64,000 bases of DNA from the NCBI GenBank assembly GCA_965205045.1, contig OZ242031.1:4588001-4652000 (forward strand), in the 5' to 3' direction. Positions 17,152-25,548 of this stretch are shown in pieces. A program made the position numbers and the translations under genes. Origin of the DNA: UBA6522 sp965205045 (lineage in GTDB: Bacteria; Pseudomonadota; Gammaproteobacteria; Steroidobacterales; Rariloculaceae). A model generated the notes under the pieces. The model did no database searches. It was given only the letters and a program-made list of their open reading frames with translations, and was not told the origin of the DNA. Numbering within the stretch: position 1 is the stretch's first letter; each line of letters opens with the position of its first letter.

Positions 17152-19134
17152 TCACAGGCTTCGGACGTTGCCGAGACCGCGCTGCTTGAGGATCTCTGTG
17201 AGGTTTGTCTTGGCGACATCGTCGGTGAAGGCGCTGTCGCGAAACACGACGGTGGAGTCACCCGCCGGCGCGAGCGCATCATGCCAATTGGCGATGCCCT
17301 CCGCCAGCGGCTCCGCTTCGTCGCGGGAGATTGCTTCGTCGAGGCAGGCAATCAAAGTGCCAGCGCCGACTGAGTGCACGGACTTATCCAAGATGGATCG
17401 CGTTTCGATGGGAACGCAGAGATCCAAGCCTTGTTTCAGGAGGATTTCATAGAGGATGTCCTGCTCGGTCCGTCCCAGCTCGATATGGTCGAGATCGGAA
17501 AGCAGTGCGCCTTCCAGATCGCTTGGCGTCGGGTCCCAAGCCCGGATGTTCGAAGTATCGAGCTTGAAGACGCGGAAGCCGAGATCACCATGGTAATTGG
17601 GATTTTCGTCCCTGATCTTTCTTGTGGCGCGGCGAAGTCTCTCTTTTGTGAGTGCGGCAATGTTTCGCGGCATTCCAAGTTGGTCGCAAAACTCAACAGC
17701 AGATCGATGACTTTTGTTGCGCGGGCTAAGCCGTTCCGGTAACTGCACAGAAATATGCCTTCTGGCCCCTCCGTCAATAGAATTCTGAGCCATTACGGCG
17801 TGTGCGGTAGTGCCCGAACCAGAGAAAAAATCCAATACGACATCATCCGGCTTAGTTGTTATGAATACGCATCGACGCAACAATTCGACTGGTTTAGGAT
17901 GATCGAATACCCCGCCCATACCCAAACGTCCGAGCTCCTTGGTTCCCTGTTCGCTGATAAACTCTGTATCAAGCCAAATCGATTTGGGTTTGGTCGTGTT
18001 CTTTCTCGATTTTTGATAGACATTCCATTTTCCATCGCGAAGCTTACGCGCAACCAATACAGGAGAATTATCCTTCAAGGAGAGGCTCGATATTTTTTCT
18101 TTACTCCAACGCCAACAGCCATCCTCTCCCTTGCTGTTCTTTGGGTATACCGCAATAGAATCAGAGTCATTCGTCAGAGAAACCTTGGAGTAGCCACATT
18201 CATCCAGTGAATCCTCTCTTGCGTATATTGGAAAAAAAAGATTCGGCCTATTATGTCGACCAAACTTTGGGTTTCTGTTACGCAATTCCCATAAGTCGAA
18301 TGAACCGAGAGAATCCTGATAAGGAAGCGAACTATTTCCCTTCTCCAATTCATTAAGGCCAATACCTTCATCTTTCGAGTAGATCACCAAGAATTCATGT
18401 GTTTTGGCGATCTGCTTGTAAGTCTGTCCTCGCTTATTGGATTGGACAATAATTTGTGCTTGAAATTGTTCTTCGCCAAAAATTTCATCCAATACTTTGC
18501 GAATATTGGATACTTCCGTATCATCAATTGAAACTGCAATTAGCCCATCGACCGTCAAGAGGTTTCGTGCAACTTTGAGTCGAGGATAAATCATACTTAG
18601 CCAGTCCGTATGGAATCGGCCTGATGCTTCTGGATTGGATGTTACGACGTGGGTGTTCTCATCTATCTGACCTGTGATCGCAAGATAGTTCTTTACGTTG
18701 CTACGATAATCGTCCGGATAAATAAAGTCCTTGCCAGTGTTGTAGGGAGGGTCGATATAGATCAGTTTCACCTTGCCGGCGTAGCTCTTTTGAAGGAGCT
18801 TCAGCACTTCCAGGTTGTCGCCTTCTATCATCAGGTTTTGCGTCGAATTCCAATCTATGCTTTCCTCGGGGCAGGGACGCAGAGTGCCGGTTGACGGTGT
18901 GAGCGCGAGTTTCCGCGCACGGCGTTTGCCATGCCAGTTGAGGCCATACTTCTCCTCTCCTTCGTCGACCGAATCTCCGAGAAGCTGTCGGAGCACGTCG
19001 AAATCCACTTTTCCCTCAGTGAATGCTTCGGGGAGCAGACCTTTCAGTTGTTCAAGGTTGTCGGCGACGATATCCGCCGAGTGCGTTTCCGGGTCGCCGG
19101 CGACGATCCTTTCCATAGTGTGCGTCTCTTTCAC
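17152..19134 (-). CDS. mod: Type III DNA methyltransferase, Mod subunit
   Basis: The 660-residue protein has the beta-class adenine methyltransferase order: DPPY (residues 128-131) before FSGSGTT (437-443, S-adenosylmethionine binding). The segment of roughly residues 220-400 between them is the target recognition domain. Mod methylates host sites and guides Res. A GTG at 19134 overlaps the DUF4391 stop (GTGA); an ATG at 19116 would drop six residues. The recognition domain DNA is visibly richer in A and T than the rest, as expected for exchanged specificity modules. Confidence 0.95.
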   Translation of the reverse strand: MKETHTMERIVAGDPETHSADIVADNLEQLKGLLPEAFTEGKVDFDVLRQLLGDSVDEGEEKYGLNWHGKRRARKLALTPSTGTLRPCPEESIDWNSTQNLMIEGDNLEVLKLLQKSYAGKVKLIYIDPPYNTGKDFIYPDDYRSNVKNYLAITGQIDENTHVVTSNPEASGRFHTDWLSMIYPRLKVARNLLTVDGLIAVSIDDTEVSNIRKVLDEIFGEEQFQAQIIVQSNKRGQTYKQIAKTHEFLVIYSKDEGIGLNELEKGNSSLPYQDSLGSFDLWELRNRNPKFGRHNRPNLFFPIYAREDSLDECGYSKVSLTNDSDSIAVYPKNSKGEDGCWRWSKEKISSLSLKDNSPVLVARKLRDGKWNVYQKSRKNTTKPKSIWLDTEFISEQGTKELGRLGMGGVFDHPKPVELLRRCVFITTKPDDVVLDFFSGSGTTAHAVMAQNSIDGGARRHISVQLPERLSPRNKSHRSAVEFCDQLGMPRNIAALTKERLRRATRKIRDENPNYHGDLGFRVFKLDTSNIRAWDPTPSDLEGALLSDLDHIELGRTEQDILYEILLKQGLDLCVPIETRSILDKSVHSVGAGTLIACLDEAISRDEAEPLAEGIANWHDALAPAGDSTVVFRDSAFTDDVAKTNLTEILKQRGLGNVRSL

Positions 19135-19889
19135 AGTCTAGCCCGCGCCGCGTCCCGGCCGACGCGCAACCGCGCCAGCTCAATATTCATTTCGGCTCGA
19201 CGGGCCATCTGTTTCTCCTTGCTTGCGGCGGAGTATACATTCGCGATCCTCTCGCTGAGATACCTGTATTCCCGTAATGCTGCCTCCTTTTCGGAGGCAG
19301 CGGCCGCCGTGGGCGGAAGGCGAAAGCCGCCCGTAATCGTGGCAGCTTGGAGCGCCTGGACCGTAGCGATCCACCCCCGATACAAATCCCGGAGCGTCCC
19401 GCGCGGTTGCCTCACTAGGGCAAGGGCGTCGCGAAACGCTGCCAATGACTCGCCCGGGCAGTCACCGCTGACCCGCGTGGAGACGATCTCACCGTCGATC
19501 ACGATCTTGTGGGATTCTCCCAGCGAATGGCGCTTGTGGGCCAGCGAGAGTCCCGGCGTTCCTTCACTCCATGCGATCAGGAGCACCGGATACGGGATGG
19601 AACGGTGAATCAATTCGACAAGACGCTCGCTACGTGCGGCGGGACGCAGCACGAGCTTCAGAATAGTAATCTCATGGTACTCTCGGTCGGCGTCACGGTA
19701 TTCGGCAACGCCGACGGTGGCCGGTTTGAGCGCCGCGAGCCACCGTAATTCCTCGATACCCTCCCCGATGCGCCGCCGGTCGCCCGCTGCGAAGGTGCCG
19801 TTCTCGATGAGCAGAGTCTTGGGAACGCGGCGGTCGACGAGCGCATCAGCTGGGAGCGCGAGCGCCTCGAAGGGATCGAATGGTGTCAC
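19131..19889 (-). CDS. DUF4391 family protein
   Basis: The 252-residue protein opens with LALPADALVDRRVPKTLLIE and has the strand pair TVGVAEYRDADREYHEITIL followed by VLLIAWSEG, as I know from DUF4391 proteins, ending in a helical Arg-rich tail. These are recurrently encoded between an SNF2-type helicase and a type III mod gene. The biochemical role is unknown. GTG start and stop overlap both neighbours by four bases (GTGA), so the three genes are translated as a unit. Confidence 0.85.
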   Translation of the reverse strand: MTPFDPFEALALPADALVDRRVPKTLLIENGTFAAGDRRRIGEGIEELRWLAALKPATVGVAEYRDADREYHEITILKLVLRPAARSERLVELIHRSIPYPVLLIAWSEGTPGLSLAHKRHSLGESHKIVIDGEIVSTRVSGDCPGESLAAFRDALALVRQPRGTLRDLYRGWIATVQALQAATITGGFRLPPTAAAASEKEAALREYRYLSERIANVYSAASKEKQMARRAEMNIELARLRVGRDAARARL

Positions 19890-22762
19890 GACGCTACTCC
19901 CGCGAGCACGACGAGAAACGCCACCACCTCAAAGTCGTCCATTCCGGCGAACTCGCCAGACAAGGCGTGAGTGCCTCCGGGTGAGAAGAGGCTGGCGATG
20001 GCGCGCTCCTCACCCTTTCCGACGATGGCAGAAATGGCAGCGGCAAGCTGACGTTGCACGGCGTGCATTTCCTTCCCCTGGCGGGTGGCCGCGTCGAAAT
20101 GGCGACAGGCCGAAGCATCAGGTATGTCCTTGCCGACACAAAGCCGCTTGAGGCGATCGAGAATGGCCTTGGCCTGGATGAACGGCAGCAAAACCGACCC
20201 ATCCTCACCAACATGGACCAGATAGTGCGGCGCCAGCGGATAGCCCGGCTGAAACCGGGCATCCGCAGCGGTGCCCTCGGCACGCAGACAGAAGATCACG
20301 CCCGGTGGAACGTCGTCGTCTGCCGCAATGGCGATCGCGTGCATACCGAGCGGGACCGATTCCAGCGCTTCCGGGTCGGCCCTGCGATAGTCGGCCAGGT
20401 CGATCCGAAAATCGGTCAGCGTCAGATCGGCGATGGAGACGCCCGATGACAAGTCCTCCAGATCGATCACCGCGTCCAAAAGCTTCAGGAGATGCTTGCG
20501 TCGGTACGCCAGATCATTCATTGGATCGCCGGACTGCTGCTCGATCAGGTTTTCCTCGCCGGTGGCGGAAATATCCAGAAGCACCATGCGCCCGCTCACG
20601 CGCTGCTCCAGCCGAAGATATTCCTCCAGTTCCATGTTTGGCCAAAAGTTGACGAGTTGGATCCGCTCGTTGGGCGAGCCGATGCGGTCGATGCGCCCGA
20701 AGCGCTGGATGATGCGCACCGGATTCCAGTGAATGTCGTAGTTGATGAGCCAGTCGCAGTCCTGCAGGTTCTGACCTTCCGAGATGCAGTCCGTCGCGAT
20801 CAGAAGATCGATCTCGCCTTCGCTCGCCAGATCGTCCGGACACTCCTTGGTTCGAGGCGCGAAGGCGGTAAGGATGGACGCAAGGTCGCGCCGCAGGTCG
20901 GGCAATGTCGTCCGATTGCCCCCCGTGCCGGTGACCAAGGCGGCTTGCACCCCCAGGGAATCCCGCGCCCAGGGCGCCAGCGCGTCGTACAGGTAACGCG
21001 CGGTGTCGGCGAAGGCCGTGAACACGATGATCTTTCGGTTCCCGACGTTGATTGGCTCGCGGCATTTCCGCTCGATCATCGCCCGCAGCTCGGCCAGCTT
21101 CGCATCGCGTTCAGCGGTCACCTTGCGGGCTGCGGCGTGCAGCGTTGCCAGCCGGTCGCGGTCTTCGATCAGGTCCTGGCGCCAACGAACCGGATCGACG
21201 TCCTGGAGCAGAACCTTGACCTTGCGGCCGACCAGAAGGCTCTCAAAGGTCGGATCCTCGATATCGATGTCAGCGATATCGAACTCTTCGAGGTCGGCTT
21301 CTTGTGCCTCGATACGCGCAAGCAGGACCTCGATGTCATTGAGCTGACGCTGCACGGTCAGCGCGAAGGAGGCGACCGAGCTTTCCATGCGCTTCGGCAC
21401 GTTCGCGCGCAGGAGGTGAACCAAGCTCTCCTCGCGGTCCAGTTGCCGGAACGTCCCGCCTCCGCGGCGAAGTCGGGTGCTGTATTTCTTGTCATACGCT
21501 TCTTGCCTGTGCGCCAATACATAGCGCAGCGGTGCGTACTCGGTGGCGAATGCAATCTGGTTACGCAGATCCGCCAGCCGATTGTTCACGGGCGTCGCCG
21601 TCAGCATGAGGACCCGGGTCTTCACGCCTTCACGCACGATGCGGCGCATCAGCCGGTCGTAGCGCGTTTCGCTGCCCTGCCGGGGTGATCGCTTGTTGCG
21701 GAAGTTATGCGACTCGTCAATGACGACGAGATCGTAGTTGCCCCAGTTCAAATGGGCCAGGTCGATATCGCCCGACAGGCCGCGGTCGCGCGACAGGTCG
21801 GTGTGATTGAGCACATCGTAGTTGAAGCGGTCGCGCGCCAGGATGTTGCGGCGGTCGTTGGCGCGGTACAGGGTCCAGTTGTCGCGGAGCCGCTTGGGAC
21901 AGAGCACCAGAACGCGGTCGTTGCGTAGTTCGTGGTACTTGATGATGGCCAACGCCTCGAAGGTTTTTCCGAGCCCAACGCTGTCGGCAATGATGCAACC
22001 GCCAAACCGGTCGAGCTTGTCAATCGCACCGACGACTCCGTCGCGTTGGAAACGGTAGAGTCTCTGCCAGACCTCGGTTTCGCGAATCCCGGTTGCAGAT
22101 TTGACTACCCGGTCTTCATCGAGTTCGCCACCCTCGATACGAAACAGGTGGTGCAGGATCAGCGCGTAGATGCTGGACGGAGCGCGATGTTCGGCAAGGC
22201 GACGCAACGTGTCAATTGTCAGCAACTTCGCAGTGTCGTCGCCCGCCAATCCGGACCACTGCGAATCGAACCATACCCCTAGCCGCTTACATTCTTCGGG
22301 CGTTTCGGACGCCTGAATCAAGTTGAGTGGATTGCCGGGTGCGAGGCCGAGCCCGTCGGTGCTGAACGAGAACGAACCGATCAGAGCCTGTCTCGTGCGA
22401 CCATCTCCGTTCCGCAGCACGATCGCGCCCTGTGGGACCGCTCCGTTTGCTTTGCGCACCTCCGCCGATTTCTCGACCCAGTCCGCGCATTGGCCCGCCA
22501 GCCAGCGGGTCTGCAGGCGATTACGGGCGGCGCGATCCGCATCGGTTCCCAGAAGGTCGAGTTCGGCTGCTTCGGGAGGCAGGACGAGTCGCGCACCGGC
22601 CATTTTCGCCAATTGTCCGGCAAGCTCTCCAAACGCAAAAAGCGACAGCGTTCGGGACGCGAGATCGACCCGATTGCCGGTCCCTAGCCAGGGCCGGACG
22701 ATGTCGACCACGCGGTCGGCGCCGGTATTGGGAACGATCCTCATCGTGGCCCGGCGGTCCAT
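19886..22762 (-). CDS. SNF2-type helicase with PLD-like N-terminus
   Basis: The 958-residue protein has a phospholipase-D-like N-terminal region (about 1-150, including IGSFSFSTDGLG). A superfamily 2 motor follows: DSVGLGKT (260-267), DESH (349-352), LTATPVN (387-393), and the helicase C part IATDCISEGQNLQ plus QRFGRIDRIG (655-695). A second ATG at residue 7 is equally possible as start. It heads the defence operon, and its first bases overlap a toxin-antitoxin remnant. It probably translocates on DNA to assist restriction, but no homologue is known to me to be characterised in this exact setting. Confidence 0.9.
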   Translation of the reverse strand: MDRRATMRIVPNTGADRVVDIVRPWLGTGNRVDLASRTLSLFAFGELAGQLAKMAGARLVLPPEAAELDLLGTDADRAARNRLQTRWLAGQCADWVEKSAEVRKANGAVPQGAIVLRNGDGRTRQALIGSFSFSTDGLGLAPGNPLNLIQASETPEECKRLGVWFDSQWSGLAGDDTAKLLTIDTLRRLAEHRAPSSIYALILHHLFRIEGGELDEDRVVKSATGIRETEVWQRLYRFQRDGVVGAIDKLDRFGGCIIADSVGLGKTFEALAIIKYHELRNDRVLVLCPKRLRDNWTLYRANDRRNILARDRFNYDVLNHTDLSRDRGLSGDIDLAHLNWGNYDLVVIDESHNFRNKRSPRQGSETRYDRLMRRIVREGVKTRVLMLTATPVNNRLADLRNQIAFATEYAPLRYVLAHRQEAYDKKYSTRLRRGGGTFRQLDREESLVHLLRANVPKRMESSVASFALTVQRQLNDIEVLLARIEAQEADLEEFDIADIDIEDPTFESLLVGRKVKVLLQDVDPVRWRQDLIEDRDRLATLHAAARKVTAERDAKLAELRAMIERKCREPINVGNRKIIVFTAFADTARYLYDALAPWARDSLGVQAALVTGTGGNRTTLPDLRRDLASILTAFAPRTKECPDDLASEGEIDLLIATDCISEGQNLQDCDWLINYDIHWNPVRIIQRFGRIDRIGSPNERIQLVNFWPNMELEEYLRLEQRVSGRMVLLDISATGEENLIEQQSGDPMNDLAYRRKHLLKLLDAVIDLEDLSSGVSIADLTLTDFRIDLADYRRADPEALESVPLGMHAIAIAADDDVPPGVIFCLRAEGTAADARFQPGYPLAPHYLVHVGEDGSVLLPFIQAKAILDRLKRLCVGKDIPDASACRHFDAATRQGKEMHAVQRQLAAAISAIVGKGEERAIASLFSPGGTHALSGEFAGMDDFEVVAFLVVLAGVAS

Positions 22763-22998
22763 CGGTTCAGGGTGGCGACACCGGAGTTGCGGCGTTCGTC
22801 GGTACTCTGCGTTACTACTGCAACCCTGTGGCTGGCCGCTGCCGCACGAATGGCATCTGGCAAGCGATCATCGAGCAGTTCGCCACGCCGGTGGTTTTCC
22901 CCCATGATCTGCGCACGTTCCCGGCTGTCAGCCAAGACCCACCCGACTATCCGGCCCACGAACGGATCGTCGAGATTGCGGGTCGTGATGCCGGCCAT
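22741..22998 (-). pseudogene. Fused remnant of a FitAB-like antitoxin and PIN toxin
   Basis: The 85-codon frame starts MAGITTRNLDD, like a FitA antitoxin, and ends LPDAIRAAAASHRVAVVTQS with GVATLNRW, like the C-terminus of a PIN toxin (pattern IAATAxxHxLxVVTRN, GVxxLNPW). The key RN and DF residues of the toxin are altered and most of both genes is missing. It overlaps the helicase start by 22 bases, so it could still serve as a translated leader. Confidence 0.45.
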
Positions 22999-23053
22999 GG
23001 CCGCGCCTTGCGGTAGTTGCGGAACGCCGAATTATGCCACGCTCGCGGCTTGA

Positions 23054-23560
23054 TCACGGTACGTGGCCAAGCACGCCTGCGATTGCCGAGGTCGATAAGC
23101 CTGATTTTGTAGCCAATGAGTTACCAATAACTCTCCATTGACAATTGTGGTCCCGTCCTCGCTGGTGGAAACCTCCATGCTCAGGGCCCCGAGGCGTCCA
23201 GCAATTAGAAGTGGTCGGCCTTCCAAGATAGGCAGCAAAAATCCCCATGACGACGACATGAAACTCGGCAGGGTGCGTTCGAGCCAACCGCCCCAAGGTC
23301 AAGACGCTGCTGACCCGAATGATCGCCGATGGCTTGATCTCGCTGCTTGTTTCCTTGCCAAGGAGATCGGCTGCAGCGAGAAACTGTTCCTATCGAAGAC
23401 TCTTGTCGGCCGTCCAGAACCTCCATGCAGCAAAGATCGCGGCAAAAATGGCACCTGCCAAAGTGCCCACTTGCAAAACAAGGTCCGGGCTACAGCACAT
23501 CGCAATCTCCACGCTATGGGTCGGGACAGGCACGAGCCTTACCTCCCGAATCTCTCAATC
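23054..23560 (-). pseudogene. Decayed membrane-anchored protein of ERLARDSP type
   Basis: One frame reads DLVLQVGTLAGAIFAAIFAA (a membrane helix) then WRFWTADKSLR, a TAG stop at 23390-23392, EQFLAAADLLGKETSSEIK, and VLTLGRLARTHPAEFHVVVM. The last parts match the pattern FQRAVELLG...GVYALERLARDSP...VMEVL seen in proteins often annotated as pentapeptide-repeat or KAP-associated. The stop replaces an expected Gln codon, and the end beyond residue AAYL is unrecognisable. Confidence 0.55.
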
Positions 23561-23785
23561 TGTTGAAGTCGTTCAATTGTCGAAGTATGCCGCAACCCTT
23601 GTATGGAACATGCGTAACTCATTGATTTTGTGTCCGCGCATTGTTCTTTCCGCGACTGCGGGGCGGCGCGATGCGCCAGTGTGGCACGCTTACAAGAATT
23701 TTCCGACATGCCCATACCGCGAACGAAGAAACCGAAATTCACGGTCCTGTTCCCGCGCATTACGCAACGGTAGGAAGCTTTCGCC

Positions 23786-23985
23786 GTGCGGGGGGGTTCA
23801 GCGGTGTCGACCGCCACGCCGTCGCCGGCGGGCTACGCGGTGTTGAAAGGCGACCTGCAGCGACTGATCGAGAAGGGCTGGCCGGCGCTCGTCGACGTGC
23901 CGGTGGTCTTCGTGTCCGCCTATGGCCCCGGCGACACGATCGCCCAATCGCTGGAGACCCGCGCCCTGAGGCCTTGGAATCGGAC
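23786..23985 (+). pseudogene. Remnant of a response regulator receiver domain
   Basis: The frame contains VDVPVVFVSAYGPGDTIAQS, matching the beta-4/alpha-4 part of REC domains (DVPVIFLSAYGRDETIARA). Before it, YAVLKGDLQRLIEKGWPALV resembles the beta-2 region; the phosphoacceptor segment between them is missing. The frame ends soon after. Confidence 0.45.
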
Positions 23986-24503
23986 AGGGTTTCGCGATTG
24001 ACAGCTACGGCGGGACAAGCCGACAGCAAGACATCATCATTTACGAGCGAGACATTTGCCTGGTATTCTGCGTAAACGAGACGCCAGAGGTGACCTACTA
24101 CCCGTGCGAAGGCGTGGTCGCGGTGGGTGAGGTCAACAGTTATCTTAATCGGCATTCCCTTGAAGACGCGTTCGCAAAAGCGGCATCGGTGAAAGCGCTA
24201 CAGAGGCATATTGTCTCCGATCAAGCACCCCATCCGACGACGGGGGAACCGATCCCGATGAGACGAAATTATCTGTCTCCGCATGCCCCATCGATCAGAG
24301 TGTTGAGCGATAAGCCGGAAAAGAACCAGCGCCGCTTCAGCGAGTTCCCGCGTTTGCTCACCCTCTCCACACCTGTCGAGGAATCTGGACCGGAACCCGC
24401 ACCGAAGCGCGTCGACGCCGAGATAACGAAGCAGCTTCGACCGCCCGTTGTCGCTCATACGCTGTCCGGTCGCCTACGGGAAGGCCAAGTCGTTCTCCCG
24501 TAA
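23970..24503 (+). pseudogene. 5'-truncated gene of DUF6602 type
   Basis: An open frame of 177 codons with no start codon before 24090 reads GFAIDSYGGTSRQQDIIIYE, CEGVVAVGEV and LEDAFAKAASVKAL. This matches the pattern of DUF6602 proteins (VIDSxGxxSxQxDIVVYD, ... EGVxAVxEVK), which carry a nuclease-like core. The N-terminal third is lost at the junction with the receiver-domain fragment. Confidence 0.5.
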
Positions 24504-24781
24504 TTCTTGGGCCTCGGCCAAGACCTCCGCCGCCCGACAGCTAACCGGCAACCGGTGCTCGCGCCCCGCCACATCCCGTTTCGGCAGGGTCGGCGTAGTC
24601 CCGCAGCGACGCCTCCGATTTCGCGTTACGCTAACGTGGGGTCCCACAAATCCAAGCGCATTTCCGTTACGTGAAAGATTGTTATAACCTTCTGATTTAT
24701 TTATGTTTTCTATGCGTGTGATCGCACGTAATTTCTCAGATACTTACGGGACAGGACACTAGGTCGCACGGTGCAGATTTA
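24504..24781. other. Gap without recognisable genes
   Basis: The stretch becomes AT-rich around 24660-24760 (for example GTTATAACCTTCTGATTTAT). I see no gene, RNA or clear hairpin. It marks the left border of the lower-GC segment that carries the subtilase pair. Confidence 0.4.
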
Positions 24782-24976
24782 TCACCGCGGCACCCTATCC
24801 GTTCCATCATCTTGCCGCGCTTCCTTCATTGGGTCTAAAATTACAAATGGCTTTCTTACCCTTGGGTTATTACAGTCAAATGAATTCTGAGGCCCAACAT
24901 CCCCAGCAGGCACCCTAAGCCCCATCGCTCTGGTTAACAATTTCAGGGATTCACTCCGAGAAATGGAGACTATCAC
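24782..24976 (-). CDS. Possible small protein, unknown
   Basis: A 64-residue frame starts at ATG 24976, overlapping the stop of the next frame upstream by four bases (ATGA). That overlap is the main evidence. Its sequence (VSISRSESLKLLTRAMGLRV) matches nothing I know. Confidence 0.35.
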   Translation of the reverse strand: MIVSISRSESLKLLTRAMGLRVPAGDVGPQNSFDCNNPRVRKPFVILDPMKEARQDDGTDRVPR

Positions 24977-25389
24977 TTCAACGCCGACACCAAAATTCGA
25001 TGCGCGCCGCGTGCGCCCACTGAAGTATTCCGCACGAGACGTTCAAAGTCCTGCAGAAGCAAAGCAACAAATTCCAAAACAATTTCACCGATGGCGAGAA
25101 CCTCTTCTCCATCGTGTTCGCTCAATTGCTGATCATTGGCCGTTCTTGTCGACATCAGACGACAGCCATTTGTTCTGCTGGCCCGCGCAGCTAGGCTTGG
25201 TGCTCTCTTTTTCTCGCGGACAAACTCCGAAACCTGTTCGTGCACCTCTTTGTACCCTTCCGAAATATCCTCCAAAACTCTATAGACTTCGGCTCTCGCG
25301 CCACAGTCGAGGGGTACATCACCGCCTGAAAGCGCGACGCCATCGCAGGTGCGAGTTTTTTGATGCTTCGCGGGAGAAAACGGCCACAC
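24973..25389 (-). CDS. Possible helical protein, perhaps frameshifted
   Basis: The 138-residue frame from a GTG at 25389 has a convincing helical part (VLEDISEGYKEVHEQVSEFV; EEVLAIGEIVLEFVALLLQD). The first 30 residues look random, whereas another frame from a TTG at 25460 reads more protein-like up to about 25290, so a frameshift near 25290 is possible. Divergent to the subtilase gene; function unknown. Confidence 0.35.
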   Translation of the reverse strand: MWPFSPAKHQKTRTCDGVALSGGDVPLDCGARAEVYRVLEDISEGYKEVHEQVSEFVREKKRAPSLAARASRTNGCRLMSTRTANDQQLSEHDGEEVLAIGEIVLEFVALLLQDFERLVRNTSVGARGAHRILVSALK

Positions 25390-25548
25390 GCCTCATCCAG
25401 AGCCACGCACGAGGAAACCGCATCTCCCGTCGTTGCCCTTATCTCAGTGACCAACGTCAACCTTGGCCGACTGCAGATTCAAATCCCATTTGCCCAAATT
25501 GCACCAGCAATTTCCACACAATCAAGCTTATTTGTACTGAGGAGCACA

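Noticed and set aside
11334..22762. BREX or DISARM system
   Set aside because: Helicase and methyltransferase are present, but no PglZ, BrxC, BrxL, DrmA, DrmB or DrmC was seen; Mod and Res are clearly type III.
23138..23846. Plus-strand genes in the decay zone
   Set aside because: The plus-strand frames have no domain pattern, whereas the minus strand reads as a coherent though broken membrane protein.
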